The notes under the pieces were generated by a model. That model was not told where the DNA came from. It saw nothing but the letters and a program-made list of their open reading frames with translations, and ran no database searches. Positions 39,756-47,522 of a DNA stretch of 64,000 nt are shown here, in pieces. The stretch spans positions 25,263-89,262 of the forward strand of contig JBAXSI010000005.1 in NCBI GenBank assembly GCA_037130755.1, written 5' to 3'. Within the stretch, counting starts at the first letter, position 1. The number at the start of each line of letters is the position of its first letter. Source of the stretch: UBA10649 sp037130755 (GTDB lineage: Bacteria; Actinomycetota; Actinomycetes; S36-B12). The position numbers and the translations under genes are program-made.

Positions 39756-39814
39756 CGAGTGGTCAGTTGTGGCTGGGTTTTGCTCGGCAAAACCCAGCCA
39801 CAACTGACCACTCG
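39756..39814. terminator. 28-bp perfect palindrome between convergent genes
   Basis: The left arm 39756-39783 and right arm 39787-39814 are perfect reverse complements over 28 bp, with a three-base TCG loop. The outer ends read CGAGTGGTC and GACCACTCG, and the inner part is GGGTTTTGC/GCAAAACCC. It sits between DUF3817 and ung and can terminate transcripts in both directions. Confidence 0.78.
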
Positions 39815-39881
39815 CGGGGGTGGTGGTGTTGGTGGGCGTGCTCGCCGCGTCAGTGGGGCCAAGCCCGACTGGCTGGGCGCA

Positions 39882-40559
39882 CTACGGCAGGGACCAGTCG
39901 ACGGGGTCGCCGCCCACTTCCTCGAGCAGGGCGTTGCTCCGGCTGAACGGACGCGACCCGAAGAAGCCTCGGTCGGCCGACATCGGGCTGGGATGCGCGC
40001 TGGCGACAACGGGCACGTCGGTCAGTTGCGGAGCAAGTGACTGCGCGTCGCGACCCCACAGGATCGCGACGAGGGGAGCGTCCAGTCGCGCCACGAGGGC
40101 GTCAATGGCTGCGCTCGTGATGTCCTCCCAGCCGATGCCGCGATGGCTGCCGGCATCGCCCAGGCGCACCGTGAGGACCCGGTTCAACAGCATGACGCCA
40201 CGCTCGGTCCATGGAGCGAGGTCGCCGTTCGTGGGACGAGCGCAGCCGATGTCGTCCTGCAGTTCGCGGTAGATGTTCTGCAGGCTGCGTGGGAGCGGCC
40301 GCACGTCGGGTGCCACGGAGAACGACAGCCCCACGGCGTGCCCGGGCGTGGGGTAGGGGTCCTGGCCGACGATCAGCACCCGGATATCGTCGAGCGGCTG
40401 CTCGAAGGACCGCAGGATGCGCGCTCCCGCAGGTGCCCACGGCCGGCCCGCGCTGGACTCCTCGCGCAGATACTGGCCGATGCGGGTCAGCGTCGGCTGG
40501 TGCGGTGCGAGCGATGGCAGCCAACTCGGATGGACGAGGTCCTCGAACGTGCCGGCCAC
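39882..40559 (-). CDS. ung: Uracil-DNA glycosylase, family 1
   Basis: This 225-residue base-excision repair enzyme has the water-activating motif GQDPYPTPGHA (near residue 64), the central LLNRVLTVRLG and the leucine-loop motif HPSPMSADRG. It excises uracil from DNA. GTG start with TAGGGT ending six bases upstream, so it seems to have its own leaderless promoter although modC ends just before. Confidence 0.95.
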   Translation of the reverse strand: MAGTFEDLVHPSWLPSLAPHQPTLTRIGQYLREESSAGRPWAPAGARILRSFEQPLDDIRVLIVGQDPYPTPGHAVGLSFSVAPDVRPLPRSLQNIYRELQDDIGCARPTNGDLAPWTERGVMLLNRVLTVRLGDAGSHRGIGWEDITSAAIDALVARLDAPLVAILWGRDAQSLAPQLTDVPVVASAHPSPMSADRGFFGSRPFSRSNALLEEVGGDPVDWSLP

Positions 40560-40571
40560 TCTCGCACCCTA
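40560..40571 (-). promoter_or_regulatory. -10 for a leaderless ung mRNA
   Basis: The minus-strand TAGGGT (40571-40566) ends six bases before the GTG at 40559. Confidence 0.55.
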
Positions 40572-40580
40572 GTGCGCGCG

Positions 40581-41639
40581 CTAGTGCGCAGGTGTGGAGT
40601 ACACGTCGACGTCGACGGCCTTGAGGCTCAGCCATACCGGCGTCCCGCGCGTCAGCCCGAGTTCGGCGACTGCCGCGGGTGTGACGGTGGCGATCATCGA
40701 CGGGTCACCCTCGACGAGGACCCGCACGCGGTCCTGCGAGGGCTGGAGCGAGGCCACGTGGCCCTGCCAGACGTTGCGGGCGCTGCCCTCGGGCTCATGC
40801 CGGTGGAGCGTCACCGCCTCGGGGCGCACGACGGCGAGTGCGCGCCCGTGAATGGCGTGGTCGGCCAGGTGCAGCACGCCGCCGCCGTCGATCGTCAGCA
40901 GCCCGTCGCCAGCCGTGCCGCGCAGGAGCGTGACGCCCATCAGCGCGGCGACGTACGGGGTCAGCGGTCGCCGTGCCAGTTCCGCGGGCGGTGCGTCCTG
41001 GACGATGCGGCCCTCCTCGACGACGATCACGCGGTCGGCGAGCAGGAGCGCGTCGAGCGGGTCGTGCGTCACGAGCACCGTGCAGCCAGTGAAGTTGGCT
41101 AGGGCCACGTCGAGTTCGGTTCGGACGCTCTCACGCGTCTCGATATCGAGTGCTGCGAGTGGCTCGTCGAGCAGGAGCATCGAGGGCTCTGTGACGAGGG
41201 CGCGGGCGAGTGCGACCCGTTGCGCCTGCCCTCCGGAGATCTCGGCGGGCTTTCGGTCGGACAGGTCGGCGATGCCCAGGCTGCTGATGGCGATGCGGGC
41301 CTTCTCCCGGGCAGCATCGCGCCCCGCACCGCGCGACCGCGGGCCGAACGCGACGTTCTCCAGCACGGACAGGTGCGGGAACAGCGCGTAGTCCTGGAAC
41401 ACGACCCCCACCTCGCGGTCCTGTGCATCCACGAAGGTGGTGCCGTCGTCGACGACCCTGCCATCGATGGTCACCTGGCCGGAGTCAATGCCGTGCAGTC
41501 CCGCGAGGGTCCGCAGCAGCGTCGACTTCCCGGCACCGTTGGGCCCGATGACCGCGACGACCGAGCCCGGTTCGAAGGTGGCGGCGAAGACCAGCGCGAA
41601 ATCGCCGCGCGTTGCCGTGAAGTCGGCGACGACCGTCAT
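40581..41639 (-). CDS. modC: Molybdate ABC transporter ATPase
   Basis: This 352-residue ATPase has Walker A GPNGAGKST, signature ISGGQAQRVALARAL, Walker B LLLDEPLAALD and the H-loop VTHDP. A C-terminal TOBE-like region (about residues 285-345) binds oxyanion and gives feedback control. It energises molybdate or tungstate import with ModB and ModA, encoded upstream with overlapping ends. Confidence 0.92.
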   Translation of the reverse strand: MTVVADFTATRGDFALVFAATFEPGSVVAVIGPNGAGKSTLLRTLAGLHGIDSGQVTIDGRVVDDGTTFVDAQDREVGVVFQDYALFPHLSVLENVAFGPRSRGAGRDAAREKARIAISSLGIADLSDRKPAEISGGQAQRVALARALVTEPSMLLLDEPLAALDIETRESVRTELDVALANFTGCTVLVTHDPLDALLLADRVIVVEEGRIVQDAPPAELARRPLTPYVAALMGVTLLRGTAGDGLLTIDGGGVLHLADHAIHGRALAVVRPEAVTLHRHEPEGSARNVWQGHVASLQPSQDRVRVLVEGDPSMIATVTPAAVAELGLTRGTPVWLSLKAVDVDVYSTPAH

Positions 41640-42436
41640 GACGACACCGCCGGACGCAGGTACCGGCCGCGCAGCGCGATGAGCACGCCGACGGACACGG
41701 CCAGCAGGATGATGCTGAGGGCGATGGCCACCGAGCGGTCCGACTCAAGTGCGGTGTAGACCGCCAGCGGCATCGTCTGCGTGACGCCAGGGAAGTTGCC
41801 GGCGAACGTGATGGTCGCGCCGAACTCGCCCAGCGCGCGCGCCCAGCACAGCACGGCGCCTGCGATCAACGAGGGTCCCACGAGGGGGATAGTGATGCGG
41901 CGGAAGACCGTCCATGACGAGGCACCGAGGGTGGTGGCGGCGTCCTCGTAGCGACGATCGAGCGAGCGGAACCCGCCCTCCAACGTGATGACCAGGAAGG
42001 GCATCGCGACGAACGCCTCGGCGAGGACCACACCGGCGGTAGTGAAGGGCAGTTGGATTCCGAACGTCGAGTAGAGCAGGCCGCCGATGGACCCGTGTCG
42101 GCCGAATGCCGCGAGCAGCGCCACGCCCGACACGACAGGAGGCAGCAGCAGCGGGACGATCACGAAGGCGCGCAGGACGTTCGTGGCCGGCAGGACCTCA
42201 CGCGCGAGCAGCCAGGCGAGCGGAATGCCGACAACGCAGGCGAAGGCTGTCGCGATGATCGACGTGATGAGGCTGAGTCGAAGCGCCTCGAGTGCGGTAG
42301 GAGAGCTGACGATGCTCGCGAACGAGCCCCACGGTGCCTGCCACAGCAGCACGATGAGCGGCACGACGAGGAAGGCGAGGGCGATCACGCCCGGAATCAC
42401 GAGGAACCACGGGCGCGATACCCGAGTGCGGCTCAC
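41636..42436 (-). CDS. modB: Molybdate ABC transporter permease
   Basis: This 266-residue permease has about six membrane segments and the EAA-type loop YEDAATTLGASSWTVFRRITIPLVGPSLI. It closely fits ModB. Both ends overlap neighbours by four bases. Confidence 0.93.
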   Translation of the reverse strand: MSRTRVSRPWFLVIPGVIALAFLVVPLIVLLWQAPWGSFASIVSSPTALEALRLSLITSIIATAFACVVGIPLAWLLAREVLPATNVLRAFVIVPLLLPPVVSGVALLAAFGRHGSIGGLLYSTFGIQLPFTTAGVVLAEAFVAMPFLVITLEGGFRSLDRRYEDAATTLGASSWTVFRRITIPLVGPSLIAGAVLCWARALGEFGATITFAGNFPGVTQTMPLAVYTALESDRSVAIALSIILLAVSVGVLIALRGRYLRPAVSS

Positions 42437-43212
42437 CAGGGTTTCGCGAACCCATAGGCGCGCAGGATTCCCTGTGCGGAGGGGGTGTAGCGCACGTAGG
42501 CGACGAAAGCGCGCGCGGCGTCCACATTCGGTGCCCCCACCACGGTGGCGATCGGATAGGTCGTGGTGACGTTGTTGGCCGGTGGAATGGCCACCGACGT
42601 GACCTTGTTGCCGGCCGCCCTGACGTCAGTGACGTAGACGATTCCCGCGTCGACCTCGTCAGCCATGACCTTGCCGAGCACGGCACGCACATCGAGCTCG
42701 AGGGTCACCGGCTTGACGCTGACATTGGCGAGCTTGAGCAGGTCGCGAGCGGCGGCGCCGCACGGGACCTGCACGGCGCAGACCGCGACCTGGACGCCTG
42801 GCTTGGCGAGGTCGGACAGGCGCGTGATGCCCTTCGGATTGCCAGGCGGCATGGCGATAGCCATGGTGTTCTTGGCGAACAGGAGCGGCACTCCCGCGTG
42901 GCCGGCATTGACGGCCTTCCACATCGTTGACTCGGAGGCCGTCGCGAGAACGTCGACGGGCGCTCCGGCGTTGATCTGCTCGACGAGAGCGCTACTGCCG
43001 CCGAAGTTGAACCTCACGACCGTTCCGGGGTACTTCTTCATGAACGCCTGCGCGATGATGGGGAATACGTCGGTCAGCGAGGCCGCCGCAGAGACGGTGA
43101 TGGTGCCCGTCACCCTGGTCGGCGCAGCGACGGCCGATCCGGCGCCGGCGGCGGTTGCCACCAGGATGGCCGTGGCAGCAGCCCACGTGGCGATCATCCG
43201 GCTCTTCGTCAC
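42433..43212 (-). CDS. modA: Molybdate-binding protein
   Basis: This 259-residue periplasmic-binding-type protein has a signal peptide of about 29 residues, ending SAVAA, then ITVSAAASLTDVFPIIAQAF and the oxyanion pocket residues in FGGSSALVEQI. It delivers molybdate to ModBC. No lipobox Cys is present in the signal region, which is odd for a monoderm binding protein. It starts four bases inside the HTH-TOBE gene's end. Confidence 0.9.
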   Translation of the reverse strand: MTKSRMIATWAAATAILVATAAGAGSAVAAPTRVTGTITVSAAASLTDVFPIIAQAFMKKYPGTVVRFNFGGSSALVEQINAGAPVDVLATASESTMWKAVNAGHAGVPLLFAKNTMAIAMPPGNPKGITRLSDLAKPGVQVAVCAVQVPCGAAARDLLKLANVSVKPVTLELDVRAVLGKVMADEVDAGIVYVTDVRAAGNKVTSVAIPPANNVTTTYPIATVVGAPNVDAARAFVAYVRYTPSAQGILRAYGFAKPW

Positions 43213-43604
43213 GACGTCTCCTCGAGTTCCACGACCACGTTCGTCGCCTTGACCGTTGCGGCTGCCCTGGTGCCGGGCTCGAGGCCCAGTTCGTCGGCCG
43301 CCTCCCGGCTCATCAACGACACGACGCGGTGCGGTCCGGCCTGGATCTCTACGAGCGCCATCACCCCGTCGCGCTCCACCCGCGTGACAATGCCGGGGAA
43401 GCGGTTGCGCGCTGACTGGCGCACGACCGGCTCGGTCGCCGGCGCGTGCTCGGCCATCAGCGCCGCCACACTCGAGGCGTCGACGGTGCGCGGCCCGTCC
43501 TCCTCGCCGCCGTGGGCCAGGCGACCGGACTCAAGCCAACGACGAACCGTGTCGTCGCTGACCCCGAGGAGGGCCGCCGCTTCGCCAATCCGCAATTGCG
43601 TCAC
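43209..43604 (-). CDS. HTH-TOBE molybdate-responsive regulator or Mo-binding protein
   Basis: This 131-residue protein has an N-terminal MerR/excisionase-like helix-turn-helix (LRIGEAAALLGVSDDTVRRWLESGRL, residues 4-29) and a C-terminal TOBE/Mop domain (RNRFPGIVTRVERDGVMALVEIQAGP). The combination is a compact analogue of ModE: bind molybdate and control the operon it leads. A -10-like TAGTTT (43618-43613) ends eight bases before the GTG. Confidence 0.87.
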   Translation of the reverse strand: MTQLRIGEAAALLGVSDDTVRRWLESGRLAHGGEEDGPRTVDASSVAALMAEHAPATEPVVRQSARNRFPGIVTRVERDGVMALVEIQAGPHRVVSLMSREAADELGLEPGTRAAATVKATNVVVELEETS

Positions 43605-43638
43605 GAGAGGGCAAACTACACCGCATCTGCGGTTCCTG

Positions 43639-43962
43639 CTAGCGGTTCAACTGGCGTTCGCGCATCGCGAGGAAGAGCGGGAATGTGAACCCGACCGCGG
43701 TGACGAAGGCGGCGATGACGTACAGCCAGTACCAGCGCACGCCGACCCGCCGACCCTCCAGCACCATGAAGACCGAAGCGGCGCTGGCGGTGACGAGCAG
43801 GTCCACCGACAGCGAGCTGGTCGCGGGGTTCGCGAACCACGCGGCGACGAGGTTGCCCTGCGAGTGCAGGACCCCCTGGACGTTGAACCACGCCGTCCCT
43901 AGCAACCCGATCGCAGCGAGGCTGAGGTAGACCCACATCGGACCGTTCGTGCGTTGCGTCAT
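43639..43962 (-). CDS. DUF2834 membrane protein
   Basis: This 107-residue protein has three membrane helices and the family N-terminal pattern MWVYLSLAAIGLLGTAWFNVQG. Function unknown. CACAGT ends six bases before its ATG on the minus strand and overlaps the edge of a palindrome at 43971-43992, suggesting repression. Confidence 0.82.
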   Translation of the reverse strand: MTQRTNGPMWVYLSLAAIGLLGTAWFNVQGVLHSQGNLVAAWFANPATSSLSVDLLVTASAASVFMVLEGRRVGVRWYWLYVIAAFVTAVGFTFPLFLAMRERQLNR

Positions 43963-43970
43963 CGCCCAAC

Positions 43971-43992
43971 TGTGACAGGTGTACTTGTCACA
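43971..43992. promoter_or_regulatory. Palindromic operator between DUF2834 and nfeD genes
   Basis: TGTGACA and TGTCACA flank eight bases to form an imperfect 22-bp dyad. It overlaps the likely -10 of the DUF2834 gene (43974-43969) and lies 30 bases before the nfeD start. The spacing does not match CRP/FNR sites. Confidence 0.5.
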
Positions 43993-44022
43993 TTTCGGGC
44001 TACAGTGGCCAAGGAGGTGCCC

Positions 44023-44469
44023 ATGTCGCCGGCGCTGCTGTGGATGATCGCCGCTCTCGCGGCCGTCGGCATCGAGGTGTTCACCACTGACCTCACTTTC
44101 GCCCTGATCGGGGTGGGTGCGGCAACCGCCGGCCTCGTCGCTCTCGTCGGTGGCCCGCTCTGGCTTCAGGCAGTCGTGGGCGTGGGCGTGTCCTTGCTCG
44201 GCATCGCTTTCGTCCGGCCGGTGGCGCTGCGGCATCTGCGTCGAGCGACTCCACAGACGCGCACCGGGGTCGACCTCCTGCCGGGCGCGACCGGCAAGGC
44301 GCTCAGCGACCTCACCGTCGACGAAGGCCGCATCACACTGCGCGGCGAGGTCTGGTCCGCGCGTCTGGACCCCGACGTCACCAGCGTTCCCGTCCCGATC
44401 GGCACGCCCGTCGTCGTCACGCGCATCGACGGTGCGACCGCACTGGTGCACCCCATCGATCCCCTCTAG
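44023..44469 (+). CDS. NfeD family membrane protein
   Basis: This 148-residue protein has about three N-terminal membrane helices and a C-terminal OB-fold (from VDLLPGATGKALSDLTVDEG, with RITLRGEVWSARLD). A perfect Shine-Dalgarno AAGGAGGTG lies five bases before the ATG. NfeD proteins are encoded next to SPFH/stomatin genes and act with them on membrane microdomains; that pairing is seen here. Confidence 0.92.
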   Translation: MSPALLWMIAALAAVGIEVFTTDLTFALIGVGAATAGLVALVGGPLWLQAVVGVGVSLLGIAFVRPVALRHLRRATPQTRTGVDLLPGATGKALSDLTVDEGRITLRGEVWSARLDPDVTSVPVPIGTPVVVTRIDGATALVHPIDPL

Positions 44470-44499
44470 CCCGATCCCATCAAAGGCACTGGAGCAGTC

Positions 44500-45414
44500 A
44501 TGGACATCCTCGTCCCGCTCGGAGTGGTCATCGTCGTCCTGGCGTTCGCCCTCGTCGTCGTCTCGCGAACGGTCGTGATCGTGAAGCAGGCGAGTACGGC
44601 GATCGTCGAGCGGCTCGGCCGATACCAGCGGACGCTGAACCCGGGACTGAGCATCCTCGTGCCGGTGCTCGACCGGGTACGAACCCGCGTCGACATGCGC
44701 GAGCAGGTGGCCTCCTTCCCACCGCAGCCGGTCATCACCGAGGACAACCTCGTCGTGTCGATCGACACGGTCATCTACTTCCAGGTGACCGAGCCCAAGG
44801 CCGCTACCTACGAGATCAACAACTTCCTTCTCGGCATCGAGCAGCTCACCGTCACGACGCTGCGCAACGTGATCGGGTCGATGGACCTGGAGGAGGCGTT
44901 GACCTCGCGCGACCAGATCAACGGACAGCTCCGCGGCGTGCTCGACGAGGCCACGGGCAAGTGGGGGATCCGGGTCAACCGTGTGGAGCTCAAGGCCATC
45001 GATCCGCCGAAGACCGTGCAGGAGGCGATGGAGAAGCAGCTCAAGGCCGAGCGCGAGCGTCGCGCGGCGATCCTCACGGCCGAGGGCCAAAAGCAGGCGG
45101 CGATCCTGACCGCCGAGGGTGCGAAGCAGTCCGTCGTCCTGGCCGCCGAGGGCGAGGCGCAGGCGGCGGTGTTGCGTGCCGACGGTGCCGCGAAGGCCCG
45201 TGTCATCAATGCTGAGGCGGAGGCCACGGCGGTCGTGAAGATCTACGAGGGACTGCGCACCGCTGACCCGCAGCCGAACGAGCTCGCCCACCGCTACCTG
45301 CAGGCACTCCCCGAGGTGGCCAAGGGCGATGCCAACAAGGTGTGGATCATCCCCGCGGAACTGTCCGGGGCGATGGCGCGGCTCAAGGAGGGCTTGGGCG
45401 GGTCAACCCCCTGA
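44500..45414 (+). CDS. SPFH/band 7 (stomatin-like) membrane protein
   Basis: This 304-residue protein has an N-terminal membrane helix, an SPFH domain (about residues 25-180, with GLSILVPVLDRVRTRVDMREQ) and a long helical tail with Ala/Glu-rich repeats (AAILTAEGQKQ, AAILTAEGAKQ, SVVLAAEGEAQ). It forms ring scaffolds in membranes and probably works with NfeD. Its last 32 bases overlap the convergent AlkD-like gene. Confidence 0.93.
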   Translation: MDILVPLGVVIVVLAFALVVVSRTVVIVKQASTAIVERLGRYQRTLNPGLSILVPVLDRVRTRVDMREQVASFPPQPVITEDNLVVSIDTVIYFQVTEPKAATYEINNFLLGIEQLTVTTLRNVIGSMDLEEALTSRDQINGQLRGVLDEATGKWGIRVNRVELKAIDPPKTVQEAMEKQLKAERERRAAILTAEGQKQAAILTAEGAKQSVVLAAEGEAQAAVLRADGAAKARVINAEAEATAVVKIYEGLRTADPQPNELAHRYLQALPEVAKGDANKVWIIPAELSGAMARLKEGLGGSTP

Positions 45415-46084
45415 TCGCCTCGCGCCGCGCGACGGGACTCAGGGTGGGGTGCTGGTCGAGGAACGACTGGACGGCGGCGGGATCCCATCGGGTCACATCA
45501 CGCAGGGCCCAGCCGATGGCCTTGGCGATGAAGAACTCTCGGTCCTCGGCGTAGCGGTCGCACATGGTGAACAGCACCGCGAGATCTGTGGCCTCCTTGC
45601 GCCCGCGCTGGTGCTGGATGGCTGCGCGGATGAGCCACCGGTCGCCTGAGTCGAGCCACTGCCACATCAGGTCGACGAGCTCCGGGTGACGCGCGGTGAC
45701 CGGGCAGATCGCGGCCGACTCGAGCGAGTCGACAGTGTCCCACCACGGCTTGGTCGTCAGCAGTCGCTCGATCGGATCGGCGACGAACGCTGCCGAGAGG
45801 CGGCGCCGATGCCGGTCGACGAGGTCGCAGCCCGCGTACTGGTACTCGCGCTCGGGTAGGGCCCACAGCTCGTCGCAGGCCCTCCCGAGCTCGGGTTCGC
45901 CCAGGTCCGCGAGGTCCGACCAGGCCGTCTTCAGCGCCGCCCGCCGATCGGGCGTGGTGACGCCGAGGAACGGCGCGACGTCCTTCAGATAGCGGCGCAT
46001 GGGCGCGGCCTTGCCGGGATCAGCCAGCGGCTCCAGTGCCGCAACGGCGGCATCGACGTAGGCCTCCGCGGGTGCGCCGGTCAC
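45383..46084 (-). CDS. DNA alkylation repair protein, AlkD-like HEAT repeats
   Basis: This 233-residue all-helical protein has the WWDTVDSLES motif (near residue 115), which holds the catalytic Trp and Asp of AlkD-type glycosylases that remove bulky N3- and N7-alkyl bases. GTG at 46084 overlaps the YdeI gene stop as GTGA; an earlier GTG at 46099 is possible. The 3' end is antisense to the SPFH gene end. Confidence 0.87.
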   Translation of the reverse strand: MTGAPAEAYVDAAVAALEPLADPGKAAPMRRYLKDVAPFLGVTTPDRRAALKTAWSDLADLGEPELGRACDELWALPEREYQYAGCDLVDRHRRRLSAAFVADPIERLLTTKPWWDTVDSLESAAICPVTARHPELVDLMWQWLDSGDRWLIRAAIQHQRGRKEATDLAVLFTMCDRYAEDREFFIAKAIGWALRDVTRWDPAAVQSFLDQHPTLSPVARREAIRGLTRPSPP

Positions 46085-46671
46085 GACTTCGGGGTCCACT
46101 GGTTCGCGCGAATGCCCAGCTGAGCAAGGCGGGCGATCTCGTCAGCACGTCGGTCCCGCGTCTGGTCACGCTTGGCGTCGTCGACCCAGAAGATCAGCTG
46201 CTTGCGCACGTTCGCCGGGAACGCGTCGAAGTTGGCCTTGCTGCCCGGATAGGCCGCGAGCGCCTGGGCCAGAGCCGGCGGGACGATGGCTGACTCGCTG
46301 CGATCCAGCTTGGTCCACGACCCGTCGGCTTTGGCCTGGTCGATGACGGCTCGACCCGCCGGTGTCATCAGACCCTCGGCCTCCAGGGCCTCGATGCGCG
46401 CCTTGTTCGTCGCCGCCCAGCCGCTCCCCTTCTTGCGCGGGCAGAAGTACAGCTTCGTGCGCTCGTCATCGACTTTGCCGGGCTTGCTGTCGATCCATCC
46501 GAAGCACAGCGCCTCAAGCACAAGTTCCTCATAGCTGGGCGAGGGCTTGTTCGCCGCCTTCTTGAAGGTGACGACCCAGGCGCCCGGCGACGAGGCGTGG
46601 TGGCGCTTGAGCCAGGCGCGCCACTGGCTCCGCTTCTCGAACTGAACGTGCTCGGCGTCGTCGTGCCCCAT
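46081..46671 (-). CDS. YdeI/OmpD-associated family protein
   Basis: This 196-residue soluble protein has the family features ALCFGWIDSKPGKVDDERTKLYFCPRKKGSGWAATN and a C-terminal helical region with conserved FDAFP and FWVDDAKR. The family was linked to antimicrobial-peptide resistance in enterobacteria, but its biochemistry is unknown. It is coupled to the AlkD-like gene. A -10-like TAGCGT ends eight bases before the ATG. Confidence 0.85.
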   Translation of the reverse strand: MGHDDAEHVQFEKRSQWRAWLKRHHASSPGAWVVTFKKAANKPSPSYEELVLEALCFGWIDSKPGKVDDERTKLYFCPRKKGSGWAATNKARIEALEAEGLMTPAGRAVIDQAKADGSWTKLDRSESAIVPPALAQALAAYPGSKANFDAFPANVRKQLIFWVDDAKRDQTRDRRADEIARLAQLGIRANQWTPKS

Positions 46672-46682
46672 GCCGGTGGACG

Positions 46683-47393
46683 CTAGCCCAGCCCGAGGCC
46701 GACTGCCACCTGCCGCATCTGGTGCTCGAAATAGGCGCGCCGGGCCCGGGCCCCGTCGGCGACGACGTTGTGCAGATGGCCGTAGAGCTCGAACGACACG
46801 GCGCCGAACAACCCGCTCCAGGCGGCCATGCCACGCAGCAGCAGGTCGTCGGGGAGCAGGCCGCCGGAGAACCCCCGGATGCCGGCGATCGCGGTCGACA
46901 CGACGGGATCGACGGGCGACGACTTGGGCGACCGGCCCCCCGCATGCATTTCGACGAGGATCGTGATGAGGACCGTGGGCACGCGGCTCGCGGGGGCAAT
47001 CGTGTCGGTGGGCGCCGCGTACCCGGGTACCGGTGACCCATAGATGAGCGCGTACTCCTGCGGATGCGCGAGGGCCCAGGTCCGCACCGCGTGGCAGGTG
47101 GCAAGGAAGCGCTGGAGGTAGTCGTCGCGACGTACCGATCGCTCGGCCTTCTCGACCGCGTTCCCGAGGCTGTCGTAGGCGTCGATGATGAGCATTGTCA
47201 GGAGCGCGTCGCGGTTGGGGACGTAGCGGTAGACCGCCGACGACACCATGCCGAGGTCGCGTGCGACGGCCCGCAGGGAAAGTGCCGCGGCACCGTCCTT
47301 GGCGAGATGGTCACGGGCGGTGTCGAGGATCTCCGCCGTGATCTCGACTCGAGCCCGCTCGCGGGCCGTACGGGGTGCTGCGGTCGTCGTCAT
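46683..47393 (-). CDS. TetR/AcrR family transcriptional regulator
   Basis: This 236-residue protein has an N-terminal HTH (ILDTARDHLAKDGAAALSLRAVARDLGMVSSAVYRYVPNRD, residues 20-60) and a C-terminal ligand domain of the WHG type. It is divergent from the epimerase gene; two copies of a GAGCACTGCTC palindrome between them are its probable operators. CAGACT ends six bases before the ATG at 47393. The ligand is unknown, probably a substrate of the neighbouring oxidoreductase or a toxic compound. Confidence 0.92.
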   Translation of the reverse strand: MTTTAAPRTARERARVEITAEILDTARDHLAKDGAAALSLRAVARDLGMVSSAVYRYVPNRDALLTMLIIDAYDSLGNAVEKAERSVRRDDYLQRFLATCHAVRTWALAHPQEYALIYGSPVPGYAAPTDTIAPASRVPTVLITILVEMHAGGRSPKSSPVDPVVSTAIAGIRGFSGGLLPDDLLLRGMAAWSGLFGAVSFELYGHLHNVVADGARARRAYFEHQMRQVAVGLGLG

Positions 47394-47434
47394 GGAGCCA
47401 GTCTGCCGCATTGGGAGAGCGGTGGCAACAAACG

Positions 47435-47488
47435 AGAGCACTGCTCTTGACTTTGCGTCACGACCTCGCTAACGTGAGCACTGCTCAC
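47435..47488. promoter_or_regulatory. Twin TetR operators flanking a sigma-A-like promoter
   Basis: Operator 1 is AGAGCACTGCTCT (47435-47447) and operator 2 is GTGAGCACTGCTCAC (47474-47488), both perfect palindromes with centres 40 bp apart. Between them lie -35 TTGACT (47447-47452) and -10 TAACGT (47470-47475), spaced 17, directed to the epimerase gene. Each operator touches one promoter hexamer, so bound repressor would block RNA polymerase. Confidence 0.75.
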
Positions 47489-47522
47489 AGAACAGAGCAT
47501 CAGTCCACTACAAGGAGTTCCC

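Noticed and set aside
40571..40590. CTAGTGCGC direct repeat near the modC stop as a mobile-element scar
   Set aside because: Only two nine-base copies; one is simply the modC stop region and no flanking duplication or inverted repeats are seen.
43971..43992. CRP/FNR binding site
   Set aside because: CRP sites are TGTGA-N6-TCACA; here the same half-sites are 12 bases apart, so a different regulator is likely.
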